In this document: one piece after another, positions 8,941-17,108 of the stretch
Layout: every line of letters starts with the position of its first letter
Numbering within the stretch: the first letter of the stretch is position 1
Assembly: GCA_035546295.1 (NCBI GenBank)
Contig: DATKBT010000150.1
Coordinates: 1-27,169 of the forward strand
Length of the DNA stretch: 27,169 nucleotides
Origin: DATKBT01 sp035546295
GTDB taxonomy: Bacteria > Acidobacteriota > Thermoanaerobaculia > Multivoradales > Multivoraceae
Reading direction: 5' to 3'
Notes under the pieces: generated by a model
Told to the model about the DNA's origin: nothing
The model's database searches: none
What the model saw: the letters and a program-made list of their open reading frames with translations, nothing else
Program-made: the position numbers and the translations under genes

Positions 8941-8968
8941 CGCGCTCACGGAGTCGCGCTCACGGAGT
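8941..8968. repeat. Exact 14-bp tandem duplication between two genes
   Basis: CGCGCTCACGGAGT occurs twice head to tail (8941-8954, 8955-8968), with a partial third copy (CTCACGGCGT) at 8931-8940. It covers the epimerase stop codon and the whole gap before the GH127 start. On the minus strand it supplies repeated GTGAGCGCGA, so there is more than one potential GTG start nearby. Confidence 0.75.
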
Positions 8969-10222
8969 CGTCGTGAACCGGTAGATCGTCCGCGAGCGGT
9001 AAGTCTCGCCGGGGCGTAGGATCGTCGACGGGAACTCGGCACGGTTCGGCGAGTCGGGAAAGTGCTGGGGCTCGAGGCAGAAGCCGCTCCGATGCTCGTA
9101 GGTCCTGCCCTTGCCGGTGATCGTGCCGTCGAGGAAGTTCCCGGAGTAGAACTGGATCCCCGGCTCGCTGGTCTCCACCTCGAGCACGCGGCCGCTCAGC
9201 GGCTCGACCACCCGCGCCGCCAGCACCACCGGCGCCAGCTCGCCGTCCGGGCTCACCGAGGACCCCTCCTCGTCGCGGTCGAGCACCCAGTTGTGGTCGT
9301 AGCCGCCGGCGCGCGCGAGCTGCTCATGCGCGGGATCGTCGCGCGCGTCGTCGCTCGCGTCGATGAGGCCGCCTGAAAGCCGGGCGCCGATCGGCGTCGG
9401 CTCGCGGAAGTCGAAGGGCGTGCCCTCGACGTTCGCCAGCTCGCCGGTGGGGATCAGGGTCTCGTCGACGGGCGTGTAACGCGAGGCGGCGATCATGAGC
9501 TCGTGGCCGAGGATGCTTCCCGCCCCCGCGAGGTTGAAGTAGGAGTGGTGGGTCGGGTTGAGCGGCGTCGGCGCGTCGGTCGTCGCGCGGTAGTCGACGA
9601 TCAGCTCGTTCTCGTCGTTCAGCAGGTAGCGCACCTCGATCTCGAGGGTGCCCGGGTAGCCCTGCTCGCCGTCCGGGCTGGTGTAGGTCAGGGCCACGCC
9701 GGCGCCGTCCTCGCTCTCGAAGGGCTCCCCCGCCCACAGCACCTTGTCGAAGCCGGTCACGCCGCCGTGCAGGTGGTTGGGTCCGTCGTTGATGGTGAGG
9801 GCGTGCTCGACGCCGTCCAGGGTGAAGCGCCCTCCCGCGATGCGGTTGCCGTAGCGCCCGACGGTCGCGCCGAAGTACGGCGAACCCTCGAGGTATCGGT
9901 CGAGCGTGTCGAAGCCGAGGACGACGTCGAGCAGGTTGCCGTCGCGGTCGGGCGCGAGCAGCGAGAGAACCGTCGCGCCGTACTCGGTGATTCGGACCTC
10001 CATGCCCTGCGCGTTGCGCAGGGTGAACACGCGCGCGGTGCGCCCGTCCGGCAATGCGCCGAAGTCTGCGACATCGACCGACGCGGCGGACGCGGTGCTC
10101 GCCGCCTCCGTCTCGCCCGCCGGCACGTCGCCTCTGCACCCCGCCGCCATGACCGCCGCCGTCAGCAGGAGGGCGGCGGCGCGCTCCGCGCCGCGCCGCC
10201 CCCGGTCGAAGTCGGTGACCAT
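8960..10222 (-). CDS. galM: Aldose 1-epimerase (mutarotase), exported lipoprotein
   Basis: 420 residues, of which about 360 form the galactose mutarotase fold. Aldose 1-epimerase interconverts alpha and beta anomers of free sugars. The active-site residues known from Lactococcus GalM have clear counterparts: H152 (NHLHGG), H226 (NPTHHSYFNL) and E384 (CLEPQHFPDSPN). The N-terminal segment (ALLLTAAVMAAGC) is a lipoprotein-type signal followed by a Ser/Ala-rich linker, so this enzyme works outside the cytoplasm, where the flanking GH127 enzymes would release sugars. The start is ATG 10222 with AGGAGG five bases before it. It lies 36 bases downstream of the first GH127 gene and 24 bases upstream of the second, on the same strand. 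A role converting released beta-L-arabinose to the anomer taken up by a transporter is inference. Confidence 0.92.
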   Translation of the reverse strand: MVTDFDRGRRGAERAAALLLTAAVMAAGCRGDVPAGETEAASTASAASVDVADFGALPDGRTARVFTLRNAQGMEVRITEYGATVLSLLAPDRDGNLLDVVLGFDTLDRYLEGSPYFGATVGRYGNRIAGGRFTLDGVEHALTINDGPNHLHGGVTGFDKVLWAGEPFESEDGAGVALTYTSPDGEQGYPGTLEIEVRYLLNDENELIVDYRATTDAPTPLNPTHHSYFNLAGAGSILGHELMIAASRYTPVDETLIPTGELANVEGTPFDFREPTPIGARLSGGLIDASDDARDDPAHEQLARAGGYDHNWVLDRDEEGSSVSPDGELAPVVLAARVVEPLSGRVLEVETSEPGIQFYSGNFLDGTITGKGRTYEHRSGFCLEPQHFPDSPNRAEFPSTILRPGETYRSRTIYRFTTTP

Positions 10223-10258
10223 CGGTCCTCCTCGTGCTCGGTGTCCATCACTCCGTCT

Positions 10259-12310
10259 TCAGTCCCCGGCGGGCGCGTCGGCGTCGACCGTCGGCAGCCA
10301 GACCGCCATCTCGCCCTTGCCGCGGTTGGCCCACACGGCGTAGGGAATCGCCGAGATCGGCACCGCCTCGCCGGCTGCGGAGCCTCCGATCCGCCGGCCG
10401 ACCGTCTCGATCGTCGCGACGCCGCCGAGCAGCTCCGGCCGCTCGACCACACGCAACGGAGCTCCCTCCAAGAGCATCAGGTCGTGAACGCGGCCGTCGT
10501 GATCGACCCCCTCGACCGCGTAGACCACCGGCCCACGCTGCAGTGCGATCTTGCCGGCGTCCGCCTCGACGCGCTCGTGCGCGCGCACCAGGCGCACCGG
10601 CATCGGCAGCTCGATCTCGATCAGGTCGCCGGACCGGAAGACCCGCCTCGTCGTCGCCCAGCCGTCGCGGATCTCGAGCGGTCCGGCGTCGCCGTCCACG
10701 CGCACCACGGGCTCCAGTGCATCGTTCGCTGCGAGCTCGTCGTCGAAGCGGTACAGATCGGACGGGACCACCTCGCCGCGCGCCCACCCCGGAACCCGCA
10801 CCCGCACCTCGAGCTCGCGATCCTCGCCCGGATCGAGCTCGATGCGCACCCGCCCCTCCCACGGATAGCGCGTCTCCTGCCGGACCTTCACCTCTCCACC
10901 GGCGAGCTCCACCGTCGCCCTGCCGGCAACGAACAGGTTCACGTAGAGGACGTCTCCGCGCCGGCTCGTGGACGATGCGTAGACGTAGCCGGGCAGGGTT
11001 CCCATCAGGCGCGCCAGGTTGCCCGGGCAGCACGCGGTGCGGAAGTAGGGGCGGCGCTCGTGATCGCCGCTCGACGCCAGCGGATTGGTGTAGAAGAAGA
11101 GGTCGCCCTCCTCCGAGATGCCGGCGAGCGCGCCGTTGTAGAGGATTCGCTCCATCACGTCGACGTAGCGGACGTCCCCTGAGCGCAGGAACATCCGGTG
11201 GTTCCAGAGCTCGAGCCCGACCGCCGCGCAGCTCTCGGCATAGGCAGTGTCGTTGGGCAGCTCGTACGGCTCGCCGAACGACTCGAAGGTGTCGCGAGCG
11301 CCGATGCCTCCGGTCAGGTACGTCTTGGCGCCGATCACGTCGCGCCAGAGCGAGTCGAGCGCGCGCTCGTAGCCGGTGCCCTCCATCCGCGAGGCGACGT
11401 CGGCCATCCCGGTGTACAGGTACATGGCGCGCACCGAGTGCCCGACCGCCTCGCGCTGCTCGGTGACCGGCAGGTGGTCCTGGCGATAGACCGGCACGTC
11501 GTAGCGCGACAGCGGGCTTTCCTCCGGCTCCTCGCCGGTGTCGTGGGGGTGGCCGCGCTGGTCGAGGAAGAAGCGCGCGAGCTCGAGGTAGCGGCGCTCG
11601 CCCGTGACGTCGGCGAGCTTGACCAGAGCGAGCTCGACCTCCGGATGCCCGGGCGCCGAGTGGAGCCCGTCGGGCCCGAACACGCCGTCGATGTGGTCAG
11701 CGAGCCGAATCGCGACCTCGAGCAGAGTCCGCTTGCCGGTCGCCTGATGGTGGGCGACCGCCGCCTCGATCAGGTGGCCGGCCCCGTACAGCTCGTGGCT
11801 GTTGCTGTGGACCCAGTCCCAACGCTGGGGCCCCACGCCCACCGGGGGGTTCTCGGGATCGACGGTGCGCGCCGGGAACAGGTAGCCGTCGGGCTGCTGC
11901 GAGGCCGCAATCAGCTCGATCAAGGCGTCCAGACGCGCATCGAGACGCGAATCGCGCTCGGGATGCTCCTGCGCCAGCACGTAAGAAGCCGCCTCGATCG
12001 ACTTGTAGACGTCGCTGTCGTTGTAGCGCGGCCCCTCGAACGGCCCCTCCTCGAGGCCGGCCGCGCGCCGGAAGTTGGCGATGCGACCCGTCGCCTCGTT
12101 CTGCTCGAGAATGTGGGGGACGGTCACCGTGCGATTGCGCTCGAGGCGGGGCGCCCAGAACTCGTCGTCGATGGTGACCGCCGTGATCGGGACCGGCTCG
12201 ATGCCAGGGGAATCCCCGGCATTCTCGTCGCCCGGCGCGCCGGCGCAAGCCGCCCACGCGACCGCCAGCCACACCGTCACCGCAGCCGAGGGCAGTCCGG
12301 TCCGCTTCAT
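10259..12310 (-). CDS. GH127-type beta-L-arabinofuranosidase, first gene of operon
   Basis: A 683-residue paralogue of the glycosidase at 6854-8935, with the same order of motifs: FWAPRLERNRTVTVPHILEQ near the N-terminus, E343 (TFESFGEPYELP) as acid/base, E359 and C361 (AESCAAVG), and C427-C428 (RTACCPGNLARLM) as nucleophile and Zn ligand. The N-terminus (VTVWLAVAWAACAG) is secretory, with a less perfect lipobox than its paralogue. The start is ATG 12310 (MKRTGLPSAA). There is no ribosome binding site, but an extended -10-like box lies nine bases upstream. The open frame continues far upstream on this strand, but that part is the antisense of the M20 gene and has no signal or family motif, so it is excluded. 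The two copies have diverged clearly, which suggests different linkages or substrates. Confidence 0.9.
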   Translation of the reverse strand: MKRTGLPSAAVTVWLAVAWAACAGAPGDENAGDSPGIEPVPITAVTIDDEFWAPRLERNRTVTVPHILEQNEATGRIANFRRAAGLEEGPFEGPRYNDSDVYKSIEAASYVLAQEHPERDSRLDARLDALIELIAASQQPDGYLFPARTVDPENPPVGVGPQRWDWVHSNSHELYGAGHLIEAAVAHHQATGKRTLLEVAIRLADHIDGVFGPDGLHSAPGHPEVELALVKLADVTGERRYLELARFFLDQRGHPHDTGEEPEESPLSRYDVPVYRQDHLPVTEQREAVGHSVRAMYLYTGMADVASRMEGTGYERALDSLWRDVIGAKTYLTGGIGARDTFESFGEPYELPNDTAYAESCAAVGLELWNHRMFLRSGDVRYVDVMERILYNGALAGISEEGDLFFYTNPLASSGDHERRPYFRTACCPGNLARLMGTLPGYVYASSTSRRGDVLYVNLFVAGRATVELAGGEVKVRQETRYPWEGRVRIELDPGEDRELEVRVRVPGWARGEVVPSDLYRFDDELAANDALEPVVRVDGDAGPLEIRDGWATTRRVFRSGDLIEIELPMPVRLVRAHERVEADAGKIALQRGPVVYAVEGVDHDGRVHDLMLLEGAPLRVVERPELLGGVATIETVGRRIGGSAAGEAVPISAIPYAVWANRGKGEMAVWLPTVDADAPAGD

Positions 12311-12319
12311 CAGTGCCGG

Positions 12320-12328
12320 ATCGTAGCA
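12320..12328 (-). promoter_or_regulatory. Extended -10-like box of the GH127-galM operon
   Basis: On the minus strand TGC then TACGAT ends nine bases before ATG 12310. There is no purine-rich ribosome binding site, so a leaderless or near-leaderless transcript is suggested. No good -35 hexamer is visible at the right distance. The 93-base gap up to the divergent M20 gene must hold both promoters. Confidence 0.35.
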
Positions 12329-12403
12329 ACGGCGGCCCGTTCGGGGGCATAGGATTCCCGCGATCGTCGACCGACCCCGCCAAACGACCAAGGGGACCCA
12401 GCC

Positions 12404-13738
12404 ATGAAGCCTTCTGCCAGCCTGGCACTCGCCGCTGCCTGCCTGTCGATGCCGGCGATGCTCGTCGCCGACGACGGCTCCGACGAGCTCGCGGCCGCCA
12501 TCGCCGCCGACTACGAGCAGGAGCTCGAGGAGCTGTTCGTGCACTTCCACCGCAACCCCGAGCTCTCCTTCCTCGAGCACGAGACCGCGAAGCGGCTCGC
12601 CGCCGAGCTTCGTGAGTCCGGCGTCGAAGTCACCGAGGGAGTCGGCGGCACCGGCATCGTCGGCATCCTGCGCAACGGCGAGGGACCGACGGTACTGGTG
12701 CGCGCCGACATGGACGGGCTGCCGGTCGAGGAGCAGAGCGAGCTCCCCTACGCCTCGACCGCGCGACAGGTCGACATCACCGGGGAGGAGGTGCCCGTGA
12801 TGCACGCCTGCGGCCACGACGTCCACATCACGGCGATGGTGGGCACCGCCCGCCGCCTGGCGGCGATGAAGGAGCGCTGGTCGGGAACCGTGATGTTCGT
12901 CGGCCAGCCCGCCGAGGAGCGGATCAGCGGCGCCCGCGCCATGCTCGAGGACGGCCTCTACGAGCGCTTCGGCGTCCCCGACTACGCGCTCGCCTTCCAC
13001 GTCTCGGCGGGCGACCCGGCGGGCAGGATCAGTCTGGTGGACGGGCTGCTCGCATCCTCCTCGGACAGCGTCGACATCACGGTGTTCGGAGTCGGCGCGC
13101 ACGGCGCCTCTCCCCACCGCGGCAAGGACCCGATCTACATCGCTTCCCAGCTCGTCGTCGCGCTCCAGGGGATCGTCAGCCGCGAGATCGACCCGCTCGA
13201 GCCCGCCGTGGTCACCGTCGGGTCGTTCCACGGCGGCTTCAAGCACAACATCATTCCCGACCGCGTCGAGCTCCAGCTCACCGTCCGCTCCAACAGGATG
13301 GAGGTCCGCGACCAGCTCCTCGCCGCGATCGAGCGGGTCGCCGAAGGCGTCGGCCGCGCTGCCGGGCTGCCCGACGTGCTGCTGCCGCGCGTCGAACGCA
13401 CCAGCGAGTCGACCCCCCCGACCTACAACGATCCGGAGCTCGCGTCGCGCCTGCGCGAGGCGATCGCCGAGGGAATGGGCGAGGACGCGCTCTACCGGGA
13501 GGAGCCGTCGGGGATGGGCGCCGAGGATTTCGCCTATTTCGTCGAGACCGAGCACGACGTGCCGGGCGCCTACTTCAGCGTCGGCGGCACCGCCCAGGAC
13601 GACCTCGACGCCGAGGACGCGGGCGGCCCGTCGGTCCCCTCGCACCACTCCCCGTTCTTCCGCATCGAGCCGGAGCCCTCGATCAAGAGCGGGACGCAGG
13701 CGATGACGCTCGCGGTCCTCGAGCTGCTCGCGAAGTGA
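12404..13738 (+). CDS. Secreted M20 family amidohydrolase (IAA-amino acid hydrolase / hippurate hydrolase-like)
   Basis: A 444-residue peptidase-family M20 (subfamily D type) enzyme. These hydrolyse N-acyl amino acids or similar amides using two metal ions. The ligands are visible in order: C136 and H138 (MHACGHDVH), E171-E172 (QPAEER), H199 (ALAFHVSAG) and H414-H415 (PSHHSPFF). The dimerisation domain, with GVGAHGASPHRGKDPI, lies between about residues 210 and 330. A signal peptide (LALAAACLSMPAMLVA) places it in the periplasm or outside, whereas many relatives are cytoplasmic. ATG 12404 follows AGGGGA. It is divergent from the GH127 operon and has no functional partner next to it. The acyl group and amino acid removed are unknown. 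Confidence 0.9.
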   Translation: MKPSASLALAAACLSMPAMLVADDGSDELAAAIAADYEQELEELFVHFHRNPELSFLEHETAKRLAAELRESGVEVTEGVGGTGIVGILRNGEGPTVLVRADMDGLPVEEQSELPYASTARQVDITGEEVPVMHACGHDVHITAMVGTARRLAAMKERWSGTVMFVGQPAEERISGARAMLEDGLYERFGVPDYALAFHVSAGDPAGRISLVDGLLASSSDSVDITVFGVGAHGASPHRGKDPIYIASQLVVALQGIVSREIDPLEPAVVTVGSFHGGFKHNIIPDRVELQLTVRSNRMEVRDQLLAAIERVAEGVGRAAGLPDVLLPRVERTSESTPPTYNDPELASRLREAIAEGMGEDALYREEPSGMGAEDFAYFVETEHDVPGAYFSVGGTAQDDLDAEDAGGPSVPSHHSPFFRIEPEPSIKSGTQAMTLAVLELLAK

Positions 13739-13767
13739 AGCGGCGGAACCCGAGGTAGGCGGGGACA

Positions 13768-13786
13768 CCGGCCAGCAGGAGGCCGG
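13768..13786. other. Short hairpin after the M20 gene
   Basis: CCGGCC (13768-13773), loop AGCAGGA, GGCCGG (13781-13786), thirty bases past the M20 stop codon. There is no T-run, so it is at best a weak terminator or an mRNA-end stabiliser. The rest of the 189-base gap up to msrB shows nothing else. Confidence 0.35.
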
Positions 13787-13927
13787 GAATCCGGGACCGG
13801 GCACTTCGCCTTGAACAGAAGGGAGAGTCCCGCTCGCGATCAGCGCTCGCATCCGTCGTGATCACCGCGTGACATCCTTCTGGCCAGACGGCCAGGGTCG
13901 AGTCGACGAGATCCAGGAGAACGATCC

Positions 13928-14449
13928 ATGAACCGAAGACGCTTTCTTACCGGCGCCCTCGCCACGGTGGCCGGGTCGTGGGCCCTGCCGGCCTGCAGCC
14001 CGGCTTCGGAGGCGACCGGAGCGATGGACGACCGCGCCCCCCTCGACAAGCCGCTCGACGAGTGGCGCAAGCTCCTCACTGAGGAGGAGTTCCAGGTGCT
14101 CTTCCGCGAAGCCACCGAGCCGCCCTTCTCGAGCCCGCTCAACGACAACAAGGAGCCCGGCACCTACGTCTGCGCCGCCTGCTTTCAGCCGCTGTTCTCG
14201 TCGAAGACGAAGTTCGAGAGCGGCACCGGCTGGCCGAGCTTCTACCAGCCGCTCGAGGGCGCGATGGAGACCAAGCGGGACTTCAAGCTCGTCCTGCCGC
14301 GCACCGAGTACCACTGCTCCCGCTGCGGCGGCCACCAGGGGCACGTGTTCGACGACGGCCCGCCCCCGACCGGCCAGCGCTGGTGCAACAATGGCGTCGC
14401 CCTCGACTTCGTGCCCGAGGGCGAGCCCCTTCCCGAGCTGAGGAGCTGA
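13928..14449 (+). CDS. msrB: Peptide methionine-(R)-S-oxide reductase MsrB, exported
   Basis: A 173-residue protein that reduces the R form of methionine sulfoxide in proteins. The zinc CxxC pairs are C82/C85 (CAACFQPLF) and C130/C133 (CSRCGGHQGHVFDDGP). The catalytic Cys is C153, in RWCNNGVALDF, which differs a little from the commoner RxCxNSxSL pattern. The N-terminus MNRRRFLTGALATVAGSWAL has a twin-arginine (RRxFL) motif, and LPAC at its end could be a lipobox, so export via Tat and possible lipid anchoring are likely. The ribosome binding site AGGAGA precedes ATG 13928. The stop is two bases before the start of msrA, so the two form an operon repairing both sulfoxide isomers outside the cytoplasm. 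Confidence 0.95.
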   Translation: MNRRRFLTGALATVAGSWALPACSPASEATGAMDDRAPLDKPLDEWRKLLTEEEFQVLFREATEPPFSSPLNDNKEPGTYVCAACFQPLFSSKTKFESGTGWPSFYQPLEGAMETKRDFKLVLPRTEYHCSRCGGHQGHVFDDGPPPTGQRWCNNGVALDFVPEGEPLPELRS

Positions 14450-14451
14450 GC

Positions 14452-15105
14452 ATGAGAGCGCTGCCGAAGCTGCCGAGACTCCTCGTCGTCGTCGTGCTGG
14501 TCGCCGCCGGCCTCTTCCTGGTCGCCTGGGCCGCCGCGACCGCCCAGACCGAGCGCGCCGAGCCGCCGCCGGCGGGTCTCGCCGTCGCCACCTTCGCCGG
14601 CGGCTGCTTCTGGTGCATGGAGCCCCCGTTCGACGCGCTCGAGGGCGTGAAGTCGACCACTTCCGGCTACATCGGCGGCTCCAAGGACTCCCCCAGCTAT
14701 CGCGAGGTCACGTCCGGGCGCACCGGCCACACCGAGGCGTTGCGCGTGGTCTACGACGCGCAGGAGATCACCTACCAGGAGCTGCTCGACGTCTACTGGC
14801 GCAACGTCGATCCACTGCAGGACGATCGCCAGTTCTGCGACGTCGGATCCCAGTACCGCCCCGCGATCTTCGTCCACGACGACGAGCAGCGGCGGCTCGC
14901 CGAGGCGTCGAAGAAACGGCTCGACGAGTCCGGCCGGTTCCAGCACCCGATCGTCGTCGAGATCGAGGACGCCGGGGACTTCTGGGTGGCCGAGGAGTAC
15001 CACCAGGACTACTACGAGAAGAACCCGGTGCGCTACAAGGTGTACAGCACGGGGTGCGGGCGCGAGCGGCGGCTCGAGCAGCTCTGGGGCAGGGACTCCG
15101 ACTGA
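14452..15105 (+). CDS. msrA: Peptide methionine-(S)-S-oxide reductase MsrA, exported
   Basis: A 217-residue protein that reduces the S form of methionine sulfoxide. The catalytic motif is GGCFWCMEPPFD, with the nucleophile C52 and a second Cys C55. Further family signatures are SGYIGG (followed by SYREVTSGRTGHTEALRV) and the late CGRERRLEQLWG stretch with its possible resolving Cys. The first ~30 residues (LLVVVVLVAAGLFLVAWAA) are a signal peptide or membrane anchor, so it acts in the periplasm like MsrB beside it. The start ATG 14452 has AGGAG at the right distance and lies two bases after the msrB stop. An open frame extends upstream within msrB but lacks any support. Electrons probably come from a periplasmic thioredoxin-like system, which is not encoded here. 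Confidence 0.95.
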   Translation: MRALPKLPRLLVVVVLVAAGLFLVAWAAATAQTERAEPPPAGLAVATFAGGCFWCMEPPFDALEGVKSTTSGYIGGSKDSPSYREVTSGRTGHTEALRVVYDAQEITYQELLDVYWRNVDPLQDDRQFCDVGSQYRPAIFVHDDEQRRLAEASKKRLDESGRFQHPIVVEIEDAGDFWVAEEYHQDYYEKNPVRYKVYSTGCGRERRLEQLWGRDSD

Positions 15106-15173
15106 AACTGAACCCCGACTCGCGGGTCTGAGGCTGCTAGGCTCCCCCGGTCCCAGACCGAGAGAGGGAGCCC

Positions 15174-16748
15174 ATGCTCGACGTCCGCAACCGACGTCTG
15201 ATCGGCGTCGCCGTCGCTTCGATCGTCCTCTCGGCGGCGCCCGTGCTCGCCGCCGAAACAGCGCCCGACGCCGACTGGAGCGTCGACGTCGGGTTCCTGA
15301 CCTTCCCGACCTCGGGCTCGCCCGAGGCGCAGGTCCACTTCCAGCGCGGCGTCGCGATCCTCCACTCGTTCGGCTACAAGCAGGCGATCGAGGAGTTCCG
15401 CAAGGCGCAGGAGCTGGATCCCGGCTTCGCGATGGCTTACTGGGGAGAGGCGCTCTCCTACAACCACATCTTCGTGCCTCGGCTCGACCTCGACTCGCCG
15501 CGCGAGACCCTGGCGCGGCTCGCCGCCACGCCCGAGGAGCGGCGGGCCAAGGCGCCGACGGAGCGCGAGAAGGACTTCCTCTCCGCCGTCGAGGTCCACT
15601 TCGGCGAGCGGGCGGCGCGCCACGAGCACGGCGACGACACCAAGGCCCGCCGCATCGCCTACATGGAGGCCATGAAGCGGATGCACGAGACCTACCCGGA
15701 GGACGACGAGGTCTCGGCGTTCTACGCGGTCGCCGTGATCGCGGCGCGCGGCCCACTCGACGAGCGGGACTTCCGCTACTCGGTCGAGGCCGGCGCGCTC
15801 ATGCTCGACCTGTTCGCGCGCAACCCCGACCACCCCGGCGCCGCGCACTACATCATCCACGCCTTCGACGATCCGGTCCACGCGGTGCTCGCGCTGCCCG
15901 CCGCGAACCGCTTCGCCGAGATCGCGGGCGCCGTCTCGCACGCCCGCCACATGCCCTCGCACATCTTCATCCAGCGCGGTCTGTGGGACCGCGTCAGCCG
16001 CTCGAACGACTCCGCCTACCAGGTCGCACGCGACCTTTGGCAGCCCGGTGACCGGGTCAACGACATGACCCACGCCAACGACTGGGGTCACTACGGCGAC
16101 CTGCAGCGCGCCGACTGGAAGCACGCGCAGGAACGTCTCGAGATCATGGACGAGATCGTCGAGATGAGCGAGACCCTCGACGAGGACGACCGCGGCTATC
16201 CGCTGGCGCGCCGCGACGAGATGTGGGCGCGCCAGGTGCTCGAGAGCGAGCAGTGGGAGGTCCGCGAGATCGACGACGAAGCCCGCGCGGACGTGCTGCT
16301 CGCGGTCGGGATCTCGGCCGTGGAGCTCGACGATCTGGCGCGGGCGAAGGAGGCGGCGAAGCTGCTCGAGCAAAGTCTCGAGGAGGGCGACGAAAGCCCG
16401 CGGGTGAGCGCGATGCGCGACCTGCTGGTCGGCCGGATCGAGCTGGCGCGCGGGCGTGAGCGCAAGGCGCTCGAGGCCCTCGACTCGGCGATCCGCCACG
16501 ACGACCGGCTCGGTCCGCCGGTGGGAACCCCGGCGACGGTCAAGCCGGCGTGTGAGCTCTACGGCGAGGTTCTGCTCGCGCTCGGTCGCCCCGAGCAGGC
16601 GATCGAGCGGTTCGAGCAGGCGCTCCAGCGGATGCCCAACCGGCGCCTGTCGCTGCGCGGGCTGGCCCGCGCCCTCGAAGCGGCCGGCCATGCCGCCGAG
16701 GCGGCCGCGGTCGCGGCACGGCTTCCCGGCGGCTCGGAGACTCCATAA
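15174..16748 (+). CDS. Secreted TPR repeat protein of unknown function
   Basis: 524 residues with a clear signal peptide (LIGVAVASIVLSAAPVLA). A TPR-like pair of helices lies at about residues 55-90 (YKQAIEEFRKAQELDPGFAM, then AYWGEALSYNHIF), and two more lie in the last 150 residues (KALEALDSAIRHD and PEQAIERFEQALQRMPNR). The middle carries His-rich conserved-looking segments, HPGAAHYIIHAFDDP and HARHMPSHIF, a pattern I recognise from large TPR proteins of environmental bacteria that have no assigned activity. The His clusters could bind metal; this is a guess. GAGGGAG precedes ATG 15174. It lies 68 bases after msrA on the same strand and may be co-transcribed. Confidence 0.8.
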   Translation: MLDVRNRRLIGVAVASIVLSAAPVLAAETAPDADWSVDVGFLTFPTSGSPEAQVHFQRGVAILHSFGYKQAIEEFRKAQELDPGFAMAYWGEALSYNHIFVPRLDLDSPRETLARLAATPEERRAKAPTEREKDFLSAVEVHFGERAARHEHGDDTKARRIAYMEAMKRMHETYPEDDEVSAFYAVAVIAARGPLDERDFRYSVEAGALMLDLFARNPDHPGAAHYIIHAFDDPVHAVLALPAANRFAEIAGAVSHARHMPSHIFIQRGLWDRVSRSNDSAYQVARDLWQPGDRVNDMTHANDWGHYGDLQRADWKHAQERLEIMDEIVEMSETLDEDDRGYPLARRDEMWARQVLESEQWEVREIDDEARADVLLAVGISAVELDDLARAKEAAKLLEQSLEEGDESPRVSAMRDLLVGRIELARGRERKALEALDSAIRHDDRLGPPVGTPATVKPACELYGEVLLALGRPEQAIERFEQALQRMPNRRLSLRGLARALEAAGHAAEAAAVAARLPGGSETP

Positions 16749-16783
16749 CGTGCAGGTGGGGTGAGGGCGCCGGCCCCGCCGGT

Positions 16784-16789
16784 TACGAT
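16784..16789 (+). promoter_or_regulatory. -10-like box before acylphosphatase
   Basis: TACGAT ends eight bases before ATG 16798, and there is no ribosome binding site in between, the same layout as at 12320 and 26424. A leaderless transcript is possible; no -35 box is evident. Confidence 0.3.
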
Positions 16790-16797
16790 CGGCGACG

Positions 16798-17106
16798 ATG
16801 TCCGAGCAGGCGCGACACCGTCACGAGCGCTGGCTGATCCGCGGCCGCGTCCAGGGCGTGTGGTACCGCGCGTTCACTCAGGAGCGTGCGCGCGAGCTCG
16901 GGGTCAGCGGCTGGGTGCGCAACCTGCCGGACGGGCGGGTCGAGGCCGAGGTCGCGGCCCCCGAGGCGGTGCTCGAGCGGCTCGAGCAGGAGCTGATGCA
17001 GGGACCCCCTGCCTCACGGGTGGAAGGCATCGATCGTGCGGTCGTGCCGGAACGGACCGACCCCCTGCCCGACGGCTTCAGCGTGCGGCCGACTCCGCGG
17101 CGCTGA
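16798..17106 (+). CDS. acyP: Acylphosphatase
   Basis: A 102-residue protein, the usual size, that hydrolyses acyl phosphates such as carbamoyl or 1,3-bisphosphoglycerate in the cytoplasm. The signature RGRVQGVWYRAFTQ contains catalytic R24, and GWVRNLPDGRVEAEV contains catalytic N42, matching Arg23 and Asn41 of the well-studied enzymes. There is no signal peptide, in contrast to most neighbours. Its stop and the stop of the TPR gene on the other strand share the palindrome TGAGCTCA (17104-17111). The two genes are convergent with only two bases between them and no separate terminator. Confidence 0.95.
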   Translation: MSEQARHRHERWLIRGRVQGVWYRAFTQERARELGVSGWVRNLPDGRVEAEVAAPEAVLERLEQELMQGPPASRVEGIDRAVVPERTDPLPDGFSVRPTPRR

Positions 17107-17108
17107 GC

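Noticed and set aside
7667..9019. A 450-codon plus-strand frame opposite GH127.
   Set aside because: It is antisense to a gene with all catalytic residues intact and shows only Val/Arg/Gly-rich shadow composition.
12311..13852. The minus-strand frame of the first GH127 gene stays open far upstream, making an apparent ~1200-residue protein.
   Set aside because: The extension is exactly antisense to the M20 amidohydrolase gene, has no family motif, and the GH127 signal peptide begins at ATG 12310.
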